From: Cupriavidus taiwanensis
GTDB lineage: Bacteria > Pseudomonadota > Gammaproteobacteria > Burkholderiales > Burkholderiaceae
DNA: 64,000 bases
Direction: 5' to 3'
NCBI RefSeq assembly: GCF_900250075.1
Contig: NZ_LT977070.1
Span: forward strand, 3,125,019 to 3,189,018
Below the pieces are notes generated by a model, which saw nothing but the letters and a program-made list of their open reading frames with translations, searched no databases and was not told where the DNA came from. This document shows positions 8,712 to 18,591 of the stretch, one piece after another. The stretch's first letter is position 1. Each line of letters starts with the position of its first letter. The position numbers were made by a program, and so were the translations under genes.

Positions 8712-9266
8712 TCAGCGCAGGAACGGCAGCATCCGGCCCAGCGTGCCGTCGCGGTCGACAAACTGGTGCTTCACCGCCGCCGCCGCATGGACAACGACCA
8801 CCGCGGCCATCAGGTAGTTCAGCCAGATATGGGTGAACTTCAGCACTTCCTTCAGCGCATCGCTTTTCTCGATCAGCGCCGGCATCTTCCACAGGCCCAG
8901 GTAGACCACCGGCACGCCCGCGGCCGAGCTGTACAGGTAGCCGCTGATCGGCACGATCACGATCAGCAGGTACAGCAGATGATGGGCCCCGGCCGCCGCC
9001 CTGGCCTGCCACGCCGGGGTGCCGGGCGCGACCGGCGGCGCGGCGTGGGTGGCGCGCCACAGCACGCGCAGCACGGCGATGGCGAAGATCGTCACGCCCA
9101 GCCACTTGTGCCAGGAGTACAGCTTGAGCTTGGTCGGCGTCAGCCCGGGAATGCCGGTCATGTACAGGCCCAGCCCGAATGCGGCGAATATGGCCAGCGC
9201 CACCAGCCAGTGCAGGGCAATCGCGGTGGCACCGTAGCCGGCGGGGGCAGTGGCGGTAGAACGCAT
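8712..9266 (-). CDS. Cytochrome b561 family membrane protein
   Basis: A 184-residue protein with four predicted membrane helices and histidines placed as in bacterial di-heme cytochromes b561: ALHWLVALAIF, KLYSWHKWLGV, AGAHHLLYLLIVIVPISGYL and FTHIWLNYLMAAVVVVHAAA. Such proteins move electrons between membrane quinones and periplasmic acceptors. GAGAGGA precedes the ATG. As first gene of the cluster with two YceI proteins it repeats a common proteobacterial pairing (cybB-yceI), which suggests they act together in lipid or quinone redox handling. Confidence 0.93.
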   Translation of the reverse strand: MRSTATAPAGYGATAIALHWLVALAIFAAFGLGLYMTGIPGLTPTKLKLYSWHKWLGVTIFAIAVLRVLWRATHAAPPVAPGTPAWQARAAAGAHHLLYLLIVIVPISGYLYSSAAGVPVVYLGLWKMPALIEKSDALKEVLKFTHIWLNYLMAAVVVVHAAAAVKHQFVDRDGTLGRMLPFLR

Positions 9267-9483
9267 CGGATTCCTCTCGCCCGCGGCACGGGCGTTTCAC
9301 AATTTTGGGGAAGGCAACGGCCGGATCCACCCGCCCGTGCGCTGACGATTCTCGCATTATTGCGGTCGGATGTGCGCCGGTGCAGGACAGTCCTTCATTA
9401 AGTTATTCAAATGCTTTGAAGCGACATTCTGGCGCACGCGTCACAACGACGCACCAGGAGTCAGTGGAGCATGCCGAAAAAAC

Positions 9484-9515
9484 AAAAAAGCCATCCCGCG
9501 GGGATGGCTTTCCTT
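9484..9515 (-). terminator. Terminator of purB
   Basis: A strong stem (AAAGCCATCCC pairing with GGGATGGCTTT) has an A-rich left flank that becomes a U run on the minus strand. It stands 34 bp past the purB stop. The rest of the 282-bp gap to cytochrome b561 shows no gene; it must hold the cytochrome promoter. Confidence 0.85.
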
Positions 9516-9548
9516 TCCGGCGCCGGCTGGCGGCGGGTGAAAGTGGCG

Positions 9549-11268
<1,720 letters not shown>

Positions 11269-11883
11269 ATGAAGCTGTATGCATCCCGGACCAGCCCGTA
11301 CGCGCGCAAGGTGCGCGTGGTGATGGCGGAGAAGAAGATCGAGTGCCAGCTGATCGAAGAGGACGTCTGGTCGCCTGAAACCCGGATCGGGCAGTACAAC
11401 CCGCTGGGCAAGGTGCCGTGCCTGGTGATGGAAGATGGCGGCGCGATCTTCGACTCGCGCGTGATCGTAGAGTATGTCGACACGCTGACGCCGGTCAGCC
11501 GGCTGATCCCGCAGGGCGGGCGCGAGCGCCTGGAAGTGCGCTGCTGGGAAGCGCTGGCCGACGGCCTGCTCGACGCCGCGCTGCTGGTGCGCCTGGAGGC
11601 CACCCAGCGCGAGCCGCACGAGCGCAGCGAGCGCTGGGTGCAGCGCCAGCGCGGCAAGATCGACGCGGCACTGGTGGCCATGGCGCACGGCCTGGCCGAC
11701 CGCCCCTTCTGCACCGGCACGCATTACTCGCTGGCCGACGTGGCGGTGGGCTGCGCGCTGTCCTACCTGGACTTCCGCTTCCCGGACATTGCCTGGCGCG
11801 AACGCCATCCGAACCTGGCGGCGCTGGAAGAAAAGCTGTCGAAGCGCCAGTCGTTCATCGATACCGAGCCGCCGCGCGGCTGA
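11269..11883 (+). CDS. Glutathione S-transferase family protein
   Basis: A 204-residue protein with an N-terminal thioredoxin-like GST domain (MKLYASRTSPYARKVRVVMA; Ser9/Pro10 near the glutathione site; cis-Pro in NPLGKVPCLV; EDGGAIFDSRVIVEYVD) and an all-helical C-terminal domain with the N-capping motif YSLADVAVGCALSYLDFR. It likely conjugates or reduces electrophiles with glutathione in the cytoplasm; the substrate is unknown. AAGGGGAG lies ahead of the ATG. It is monocistronic, convergent with mnmA across a shared terminator, and preceded by a striking inverted repeat. Confidence 0.93.
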   Translation: MKLYASRTSPYARKVRVVMAEKKIECQLIEEDVWSPETRIGQYNPLGKVPCLVMEDGGAIFDSRVIVEYVDTLTPVSRLIPQGGRERLEVRCWEALADGLLDAALLVRLEATQREPHERSERWVQRQRGKIDAALVAMAHGLADRPFCTGTHYSLADVAVGCALSYLDFRFPDIAWRERHPNLAALEEKLSKRQSFIDTEPPRG

Positions 11884-11900
11884 TGGCCTGTCTCGTGACG

Positions 11901-11927
11901 AAAACACCCGCCCGGCGCGGGTGTTTT
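11901..11927. terminator. Bidirectional terminator between GST gene and mnmA
   Basis: The stem AAAACACCCGC / GCGGGTGTTTT with a 5-nt loop lies between two convergent genes and is followed by a T run. It starts 17 bp after the gst stop and ends 16 bp before the mnmA stop. Confidence 0.88.
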
Positions 11928-11943
11928 TGTCTGTGGCGCCGGC

Positions 11944-13029
11944 TTACTGGATGATCCCGCCGCCCAGGCAGATATCCCCGTCATACAGCACCGCCGACTG
12001 GCCGGGCGTGACCGCCCATTGCGGCTCGGCAAACGCCAGCGTCAGCGCATCGGCGTCGACCGCCTGCACCGCGCAGGCGGCATCGCTCTGGCGATAGCGG
12101 GTCTTGGCCGCCATCGCCGCGCCCGCGGCGGGCGGCTCGCCGGCCACCCAGGACAGGTCCGACGCGGTCAGCACCGGCGTCAGCAGCCACGGATGGTCGT
12201 GGCCCTGCACCACATAAAGCGTGTTGTTGGCCATGTCCTTGCGCGCGACATACCAGGCGTCGCCGTTGCCGTCGCGGCTGCCGCCCAGGCCGATGCCCTT
12301 GCGCTGGCCCAGCGTGTAGAAGGCCAGGCCGATATGCTCGCCGACCACCTTGCCCTCGGGCGTCTTCATCGGCCCCGGTTTGGTGGGCAGGTAGCGGTTC
12401 AGGAAGTCGCGGAACGGGCGTTCGCCGATAAAGCAGATGCCGGTCGAATCCTTCTTCTTCGCATTGGGCAGGCCGATTTCGGCGGCGATCTCGCGCACGC
12501 GCGTTTTCGGGATCTCGCCCAGCGGGAACAGCGTGCGCGACAGCTGCGCCTGGTTCAGCCGGTGCAGGAAGTAGCTCTGGTCCTTGGTATGGTCGAGCGC
12601 CTTGAGCAGCTCGAAGCGGCCGGCCGGGTTCTGGCGCACGCGCGCATAGTGGCCGGTGGCGATGGTTTCCGCGCCCAGCGACATGGCATGGTCCAGGAAC
12701 GCCTTGAACTTGATCTCGGCATTGCACAGCACATCCGGATTGGGCGTGCGGCCGGCCGAGTATTCGCGCAGGAAGTCGGCGAAGACGCGGTCCTTGTATT
12801 CGGCGGCAAAGTTGACCGCCTCCACGTCGACGCCGATCAGGTCGGCCACCGAGACCACATCGAGCCAGTCCTGGCGCGTGGAGCAGTATTCGCTGTCATC
12901 ATCGTCTTCCCAGTTCTTCATGAACAGGCCGATGACCTCGTAGCCCTGCTGCTTGAGCAGCCACGCCGTGACCGACGAATCGACCCCGCCGGACATCCCC
13001 ACCACGACACGCTTGGCGGCACCGCTCAC
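11944..13029 (-). CDS. mnmA: tRNA-specific 2-thiouridylase MnmA
   Basis: A 361-residue enzyme (E. coli 368) that puts sulfur on U34 of Glu, Gln and Lys tRNAs. It shows the PP-loop [18 protein letters not shown], the tRNA-recognition segment [14 protein letters not shown], the catalytic Cys in [12 protein letters not shown], the second active-site Cys in [12 protein letters not shown], and a C-terminal beta domain ending LGGGIIQ. The start is GTG at 13029, overlapping the Nudix gene stop as GTGA; longer frames into the Nudix gene are rejected. The pairing with a Nudix hydrolase gene is common in Betaproteobacteria. Confidence 0.97.
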   Translation of the reverse strand: MSGAAKRVVVGMSGGVDSSVTAWLLKQQGYEVIGLFMKNWEDDDDSEYCSTRQDWLDVVSVADLIGVDVEAVNFAAEYKDRVFADFLREYSAGRTPNPDVLCNAEIKFKAFLDHAMSLGAETIATGHYARVRQNPAGRFELLKALDHTKDQSYFLHRLNQAQLSRTLFPLGEIPKTRVREIAAEIGLPNAKKKDSTGICFIGERPFRDFLNRYLPTKPGPMKTPEGKVVGEHIGLAFYTLGQRKGIGLGGSRDGNGDAWYVARKDMANNTLYVVQGHDHPWLLTPVLTASDLSWVAGEPPAAGAAMAAKTRYRQSDAACAVQAVDADALTLAFAEPQWAVTPGQSAVLYDGDICLGGGIIQ

Positions 13030-13517
13030 GACTGCGCCCCCGCTTGCAGCACTGACGGGTGCGTGTACAGGGCGTCCAGCGCAAAGCGCTTGCCGGCCAG
13101 GTAGTCGTCCACGCACGCCATCACCAGCGGCGAACGATGGCGCTCCGGGCACGCGCGCAGTTCGTCGGCACCCATCCAGACGGTGCGCACGATGCCGGTG
13201 TCGAGCTGGCGACCGGCGTCGAGCGACCCCAGGTCGCCGGTAAAGGCGAAGCGCACGTAGGTCACGTCGCCGCCGGTGCGCGACGACAGCGAACGCCCCA
13301 TGTAGCAGCCCAGCAGCGCGCGCGGCTCGAAGGTGTGGGCGGTTTCTTCCAGGGTTTCGCGGATCACGGCGCGGATCAGGCTTTCGCCCGGATCCAGGTG
13401 CCCTGCGGGCTGGTTCAGGCGCAGCCCGTCGGCGGTTTCCTCTTCCACCAGCAGGAACCGGCCGCCGCGCTCGATCACGGCGGCAACGGTCACGCTGGCA
13501 TTCCAGTCACTTGACAT
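13026..13517 (-). CDS. Nudix hydrolase (NudJ-like)
   Basis: A 163-residue protein with a full Nudix box: [25 protein letters not shown], i.e. the pattern Gx5Ex7REUxEExxU. The N-terminus [20 protein letters not shown] is the usual first strand. Members hydrolyse nucleoside di- and triphosphates or thiamine pyrophosphates; the order NudJ-MnmA suggests the NudJ phosphatase group, but the substrate is not settled by sequence. The ATG at 13517 is preferred over a TTG at 13526. Translation is coupled to mnmA through a 4-bp overlap. Confidence 0.92.
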   Translation of the reverse strand: MSSDWNASVTVAAVIERGGRFLLVEEETADGLRLNQPAGHLDPGESLIRAVIRETLEETAHTFEPRALLGCYMGRSLSSRTGGDVTYVRFAFTGDLGSLDAGRQLDTGIVRTVWMGADELRACPERHRSPLVMACVDDYLAGKRFALDALYTHPSVLQAGAQS

Positions 13518-13764
13518 GATGCTCAATTTTTAGGCAATCCCGCATTCTACCGGTTGCGGGCCCATCGTGCAGCGCCGCGGGAGCCACCGGCGCCCCACGT
13601 TCCAGGGCCCGGCAAAAGCCGACCGGCCGGTCACCATTGCAAGTCAGATTCCTGTAAGCTGCGGAAAAATTGTGCGCTGCGGCTTGACTGGATCCGGCAG
13701 CGCGCACGGGCCAGACGTCGGTCCGTCCAACCAGACAAGACGCCAGCTAAAGGAGAAATTGACG

Positions 13765-14886
13765 ATGTACATCGGCATCCCGCAGGAGACGCGGGCCGGC
13801 GAGACTCGCGTCGCCGCCACCCCGGAGACCGTCAAGAAATACGTCGCCCAGGGCCACAAGGTGGTGGTGCAGGCCGGTGCCGGCCTGAACGCCAGCCAGC
13901 CCGACAGCGCGTATGAGGCGGTCGGCGCCACCATCGGCAGCGCCGCCGACGCGCTCGGCGCACAGATGGTGCTCAAGGTGCGCGCACCCGATGCCGCCGA
14001 ACTGGCGCAGATGAAGCCCGGCGCGGTGCTGGTGGGCATGCTCAATCCCTTCGATGCCGAGAACAACGCGCGCATGTCCGCCGCGAACATCACCGCCTTC
14101 GCGCTCGAGGCCGCGCCGCGCACCACGCGCGCGCAGAGCATGGACGTGCTGTCGTCGCAGGCCAATATCGCCGGCTACAAGGCCGTGCTGGTGGCCGCGC
14201 ACCACTACCAGCGCTTCATGCCGATGCTGATGACCGCCGCCGGCACCGTCAAGGCCGCGCGCGTGCTGATCCTGGGCGCGGGCGTCGCTGGCCTGCAGGC
14301 GATTGCCACCGCCAAGCGCCTGGGCGCGGTGATCGAAGCCTCGGACGTGCGCCCCGCGGTCAAGGAGCAGATCGAATCGCTCGGCGGCAAGTTCCTCGAC
14401 GTGCCGTTCCTGACCGACGAAGAGCGCGAGATCGCGCAGGGCGTGGGCGGCTATGCGCGCCCGATGCCGCCGGACTGGATGAAGCGCCAGGCCGAGCTGG
14501 TGCACCAGCGCGCCATCCAGGCCGACATCGTCATCACCACCGCGCTGATCCCGGGCCGCAAGGCGCCGGTGCTGCTGCAGGAAGCGACGGTGCAGCAGAT
14601 GAAGCCGGGCTCGGTGGTGGTCGACCTGGCCGCCGCGCAGGGTGGCAACTGCCCGCTGACGGTGGCCGACCAGGTGGTCAACCACAACGGCGTGATCCTG
14701 ATCGGACATACCAACCTGGCCAGCATGGTCGCGGCCGACGCCTCGGCGCTCTATGCCCGCAACGTGCTGGACTTCCTCAAGCTGGTCGTCGACAAGGACG
14801 GCCAGTTCACGCTCAACCTCGAAGACGACATCGTCGCCGCCTGCCTGATGTGCAGGGACGGCCAGGTCGTGCGCGAGGCGGCGTAA
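13765..14886 (+). CDS. pntAA: NAD(P) transhydrogenase subunit alpha, soluble part (PntAA)
   Basis: A 373-residue protein corresponding to the NAD(H)-binding domain I of transhydrogenase. It begins MYIGIPQETRAGETRVAATP and has the family motif ALEAAPRTTRAQSMDVLSSQ and the Rossmann loop VLILGAGVAGLQAIATAKRLG. With PntAB and PntB it moves hydride from NADH to NADP+ driven by protons entering across the membrane. The true start is ATG 13765, 9 bp after AAAGGAG; the upstream 198 in-frame bases look non-coding. The alpha subunit is split into two genes here, with panD between them. Confidence 0.97.
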   Translation: MYIGIPQETRAGETRVAATPETVKKYVAQGHKVVVQAGAGLNASQPDSAYEAVGATIGSAADALGAQMVLKVRAPDAAELAQMKPGAVLVGMLNPFDAENNARMSAANITAFALEAAPRTTRAQSMDVLSSQANIAGYKAVLVAAHHYQRFMPMLMTAAGTVKAARVLILGAGVAGLQAIATAKRLGAVIEASDVRPAVKEQIESLGGKFLDVPFLTDEEREIAQGVGGYARPMPPDWMKRQAELVHQRAIQADIVITTALIPGRKAPVLLQEATVQQMKPGSVVVDLAAAQGGNCPLTVADQVVNHNGVILIGHTNLASMVAADASALYARNVLDFLKLVVDKDGQFTLNLEDDIVAACLMCRDGQVVREAA

Positions 14887-14943
14887 CTCCAACGGGCGCA
14901 GCGCGCCCACTGCTTTCGCTTCAGATATAAGGACGTATCACCC

Positions 14944-15306
14944 ATGCAACGCATCATGCTCCGCGCCAAGCTCCACCGCGTCACCGTGACGCAGGCGGAC
15001 CTCAACTACGAGGGTTCGTGCGGCATCGACCAGGACCTGCTGGACGCTGCCGACATGAAGGAGTTCGAGAAGATCGAGCTGTACAACGTCAACAACGGCG
15101 AGCGCTTCTCCACCTACATCATCAAGGGCGAGCGCGGCAGCGGCGAGATCTCGCTGAACGGCGCCGCCGCGCGCCGCGCGCACCTGGGCGACCAGCTGAT
15201 CATCTGCACCTATGCGCCGATGACGGACGAGGAAATCGCCACGTACAAGCCCAAGGTCATCCTGGTGAACGAGAAGAACGGCATCAAGGAAATCAAGAAG
15301 GTCTGA
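14944..15306 (+). CDS. panD: Aspartate 1-decarboxylase proenzyme
   Basis: A 120-residue pyruvoyl enzyme that makes beta-alanine from aspartate for pantothenate and CoA. The self-cleavage site Gly24-Ser25 is seen in [16 protein letters not shown], where Ser25 becomes the pyruvoyl group; Lys9 and Tyr58 ([20 protein letters not shown] region) match the active site. The gene lies between pntAA (57 bp upstream) and pntAB, an unusual place for it. A CTCTCCCGC palindrome follows its stop by 10 bp. Confidence 0.97.
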   Translation: MQRIMLRAKLHRVTVTQADLNYEGSCGIDQDLLDAADMKEFEKIELYNVNNGERFSTYIIKGERGSGEISLNGAAARRAHLGDQLIICTYAPMTDEEIATYKPKVILVNEKNGIKEIKKV

Positions 15307-15316
15307 CGCCTTGCGC

Positions 15317-15340
15317 CCCTCTCCCGCCAGCGGGAGAGGG
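15317..15340. repeat. CTCTCCCGC palindromic repeat, copy 1
   Basis: Arms CCCTCTCCCGC and GCGGGAGAGGG are perfectly complementary with a 2-nt loop. Two further copies of the same palindrome lie between holA and proA (22375-22400 and 22467-22492), so this is a small intergenic repeat family rather than a gene-specific terminator; no T run follows it. It sits inside the panD-pntAB gap. Confidence 0.88.
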
Positions 15341-15456
15341 AGCACGCGATAGGCCGTTTTGAGCCAATGGCCGTTGGCGTGTCCCACCGTAATACTGCAA
15401 AGAACAATCACAGCAACACGCAGCATCCCGGTTTCAAAGCAACGGAGGAGAAGTCG

Positions 15457-15798
15457 ATGGAGATGGTGAACCACACGGTGATCAACCTGATCATCTTCGT
15501 GCTGGCGATCTACGTGGGTTACCACGTGGTCTGGACGGTCACGCCGGCCCTGCATACGCCCCTGATGGCGGTAACCAACGCGATCTCGGCCATCATCATC
15601 GTCGGCGCCATGCTCGCCGCGGGCCTGACCGAAGGCGGCGTCGGGCGCGTGATGGGCACGCTGGCGGTGGCATTGGCGGCGGTCAACGTGTTCGGCGGCT
15701 TCCTGGTGACCCAGCGCATGCTGGAGATGTTCAAGAAGAAGGAACCGAAGGCGAAGGCGCCCGAGGGCAAGCCGGCACTGGCCAAGGAGGGCGCGTGA
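15457..15798 (+). CDS. pntAB: NAD(P) transhydrogenase subunit alpha, membrane part (PntAB)
   Basis: A 113-residue protein with three hydrophobic helices ([60 protein letters not shown]) and a lysine-rich tail. It matches the C-terminal membrane part of E. coli PntA. GGAGGAG precedes the ATG by 6 bp; the in-frame extension to 15367 is rejected. It helps form the proton channel together with PntB and overlaps pntB at the stop. Confidence 0.96.
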   Translation: MEMVNHTVINLIIFVLAIYVGYHVVWTVTPALHTPLMAVTNAISAIIIVGAMLAAGLTEGGVGRVMGTLAVALAAVNVFGGFLVTQRMLEMFKKKEPKAKAPEGKPALAKEGA

Positions 15799-17273
15799 TG
15801 GCGGGCCTTGTCAGCATGAACCTCGTCACCCTGCTCTACCTGGTGGCCTCGGTGTGCTTTATCCAGGCGCTCAAGGGGCTGTCGCATCCGGCCTCGGCGC
15901 GCAAGGGCAATGCCTTCGGCATGATCGGCATGGCCATCGCGGTGGTGACCACGCTGGTGCTGATCATCAAGCTGAAGAACGAATTCCTCGCCGCGGGCAC
16001 GGCCCAGTCGTCGGTGGGCACCGGCCTGGCGCTGATCTTCGCGGCGCTGGTGGTCGGCGGCGGCATCGGCGCCTACGTCGCGCGCAAGGTGCAGATGACC
16101 AAGATGCCCGAGCTGGTCGCGGCGATGCACTCGCTGATCGGTCTCGCGGCGGTGTTCATCGCCGTGGCGGCGGTGGCCGAGCCGGCGGCGTTCGGCATCA
16201 GCCCGGCCGGCTCGCACCTGATCCCGCTGGGCAACCGCATCGAGCTCTTTATCGGCTGCTTCGTCGGCGCGATCACGTTCTCGGGCTCGGTGATCGCCTT
16301 CGGCAAGCTGGCCGGGCGCTACAAGTTCCGCCTGTTCCAGGGCGCACCGGTGGTGTTCGCCGGCCAGCACATGCTGAACCTGGCGCTGGCGGTGGCCATG
16401 GTGGGCTTCGGCATCGCCTTCTTCATGACGCAGGAATGGCTGCCGTTCCTGGTGATGCTGGCGATCGCCTTCGTGCTGGGCGTGCTGATCATCATCCCGA
16501 TCGGCGGCGCCGACATGCCGGTGGTGGTGTCGATGCTGAACTCGTACTCGGGCTGGGCCGCGGCGGGCATCGGCTTCTCGCTGAACAACCCGATGCTGAT
16601 CATCGCCGGCTCGCTGGTGGGATCAAGCGGTGCCATCCTCTCGTACATCATGTGCAAGGCGATGAACCGCTCGTTCTTCAACGTGATCCTGGGCGGCTTC
16701 GGCGGCGATGCCGGCGCTGGCGCGGCCGCCGGCGCGCAGGCGCAGCGCAACGTCAAGTCGGGCTCGGCGGACGACGCCGCCTTCCTGATGGGCAACGCCG
16801 AGACCGTGATCATCGTGCCCGGCTACGGCCTGGCGGTGGCGCGGGCCCAGCATGCGCTGAAGGAACTGACCGAGAAGCTGTCCGAGAAGGGCGTGACCGT
16901 CAAGTACGCGATCCACCCTGTGGCGGGCCGCATGCCGGGCCACATGAACGTGCTGCTGGCCGAGGCCGAGGTGCCGTACGACCAGGTCTTCGAGATGGAA
17001 GACATCAACAGCGAGTTCGGCCAGGCCGACGTGGTGCTGGTGCTGGGCGCCAACGACGTGGTCAACCCGGCGGCCAAGACCGATCCCAAGTCGCCGATCG
17101 CCGGCATGCCGATCCTGGAGGCGTACAAGGCCAAGACCATCATCGTCAACAAGCGCTCGATGGCCGCCGGCTATGCCGGCCTGGACAACGAGCTGTTCTA
17201 TATGGACAAGACCATGATGGTGTTCGGCGACGCCAAGAAGGTGGTCGAGGACATGTTCAAGGCGGTCGACTAA
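15798..17273 (+). CDS. pntB: NAD(P) transhydrogenase subunit beta
   Basis: A 491-residue protein (E. coli PntB 462). The first ~270 residues hold about nine membrane helices; the C-terminal ~190 residues form the NADP(H)-binding domain III, with VIIVPGYGLAVARAQHALKE, YAIHPVAGRMPGHMNVLLAEAE and LVLGANDVVNPAA all recognisable. A GTG at 15795 overlaps the pntAB stop; the ATG at 15798 (TGATG junction) is equally possible and is used here. The operon supplies NADPH from NADH at the cost of the proton gradient. Confidence 0.97.
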   Translation: MAGLVSMNLVTLLYLVASVCFIQALKGLSHPASARKGNAFGMIGMAIAVVTTLVLIIKLKNEFLAAGTAQSSVGTGLALIFAALVVGGGIGAYVARKVQMTKMPELVAAMHSLIGLAAVFIAVAAVAEPAAFGISPAGSHLIPLGNRIELFIGCFVGAITFSGSVIAFGKLAGRYKFRLFQGAPVVFAGQHMLNLALAVAMVGFGIAFFMTQEWLPFLVMLAIAFVLGVLIIIPIGGADMPVVVSMLNSYSGWAAAGIGFSLNNPMLIIAGSLVGSSGAILSYIMCKAMNRSFFNVILGGFGGDAGAGAAAGAQAQRNVKSGSADDAAFLMGNAETVIIVPGYGLAVARAQHALKELTEKLSEKGVTVKYAIHPVAGRMPGHMNVLLAEAEVPYDQVFEMEDINSEFGQADVVLVLGANDVVNPAAKTDPKSPIAGMPILEAYKAKTIIVNKRSMAAGYAGLDNELFYMDKTMMVFGDAKKVVEDMFKAVD

Positions 17274-17287
17274 GGTCGCACAGCCGG

Positions 17288-17318
17288 CCCGGCCCGCGCC
17301 CCGGGGGCGTGGGCTTTC
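17288..17318 (+). terminator. Possible terminator after pntB
   Basis: An imperfect GC-rich hairpin (GCCCGCGCCCC with GGGGGCGTGGGC) is followed by only three T residues. It lies 15 bp after the pntB stop and is weak by the usual criteria. Confidence 0.4.
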
Positions 17319-17517
17319 GTGGTTCCGGCGCGGTTCACCGCCCTGGCCCGCCGGCCCTGCTGGAACAAGGGCCGCGCCCCGTCCCTCCCCCGCCGCAGGC
17401 GGCCCCGGCCGCAAGGCGTGCCTTGCAAGGCAGCCACGGCGCGCTATACTGGCCTGCGAATACGCACGCTGGCTTGCCACTTGCGCCACGCCTGTGCCAA
17501 CCCCTGCCCGCCGCTCC

Positions 17518-18564
17518 ATGACCTTCAATCCGCACGACAGGAATCTGTCGGTCTTCCATCACCCGGTCCTGACTGTCCTTGTGGATGACAGCAAGTCCTT
17601 CATCGACAGCCTGGCGTTCCAGATGGATGCCGCGCGCGGGGTGATCACCTTCACCGATCCGCGCGAAGCGCTGCAGTGGATCCGCGAAGCCTACGCCACC
17701 CGCTTCCCGGGCTTCCTGCCGGTGCGCGTGACCCACGACGACCTGACCTTCCTGACCGAGCGCCGCACGGTCCAGCTCGACATCGACCGCATCTACCGCC
17801 AGATCCACGACGTCAACCGCTTCCTGCAGCCCGGCGTGGTGGTGGTCGACTATTCGATGCCGCAGATGGACGGCCTGGAATTCTGCCAGGCGCTGCAGGA
17901 CCTGCCGTGCAAGACCATCCTGCTGACCGGCACCGCCGATGAAAGCATCGCCGTGCAGGGCTTCAACCACGGGCTGATCGACCGCTATGTGAAAAAGCAC
18001 GACAGCAATATGGTGGAGCGGCTGGATCAGGAAATCGAAGCCATGCAGCAGGCTTACTTCGCCACGCTGTCGCGCACGCTGCGCGAGCTGCTGACGCGGC
18101 ATTCGTTCTCGTTCCTGTCCGATCCGGCCATGACCGAGCGCGTGCGCCAGCTGACCGCGCGCTACGGCTTTGTCGAGTACTACCTGTATCCCAATCCCGC
18201 CGGCATCCTGCTGCTGACCGCGCAGGGCCACGCCACCCTGATGGTGATCGAGACCCGCGCCGGGCTGATGACGCAGGTGGAGTCGGCCGAGGCCTACGAT
18301 GCCCCCGCCGCGCTGATCGAAGGCCTGCGCGAAGGCCGGCTGGTGCCCTTCTTCTGGCCCGGCAACGGCATGTACACGCCGGCCTGCGTCGACTGGGAAC
18401 AATACTGCCTGCCGGCCGAGCGCTGCGAAGGCAGGGAAGAATTCTTCTACGCGCTGTTCGACCTGCCGCGCCACCTGCTGCAGGAGCCGGTGGTCAGCCT
18501 GCAGAGCTTCCTGGCGGACTTCAGCCGCAACCCGGACGCGCTGACGGGGCGCAAGCGCCCCTGA
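17518..18564 (+). CDS. Atypical response regulator with an inserted segment and unknown C-terminal domain
   Basis: A 348-residue protein. Receiver features are present but spread out: acidic pair Asp23/Asp24 in LTVLVDDSKSF, phospho-acceptor Asp111 in VVVVDYSMPQMDGLEF, Thr137 in ILLTGTADES and Lys159/160 in RYVKKHDS. Between the pocket and Asp111 lie ~85 residues, about 35-40 more than normal; the extra part (roughly 62-100) includes a charged helix-like stretch, LTERRTVQLDIDRIYRQI. The ~190-residue C-terminal region has no output domain I recognise. There is no partner kinase next door. The ATG at 17518 lacks an obvious ribosome-binding site. Confidence 0.85.
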   Translation: MTFNPHDRNLSVFHHPVLTVLVDDSKSFIDSLAFQMDAARGVITFTDPREALQWIREAYATRFPGFLPVRVTHDDLTFLTERRTVQLDIDRIYRQIHDVNRFLQPGVVVVDYSMPQMDGLEFCQALQDLPCKTILLTGTADESIAVQGFNHGLIDRYVKKHDSNMVERLDQEIEAMQQAYFATLSRTLRELLTRHSFSFLSDPAMTERVRQLTARYGFVEYYLYPNPAGILLLTAQGHATLMVIETRAGLMTQVESAEAYDAPAALIEGLREGRLVPFFWPGNGMYTPACVDWEQYCLPAERCEGREEFFYALFDLPRHLLQEPVVSLQSFLADFSRNPDALTGRKRP

Positions 18565-18591
18565 CGCCACAGCACCGGTGCGCAGCCGGGG

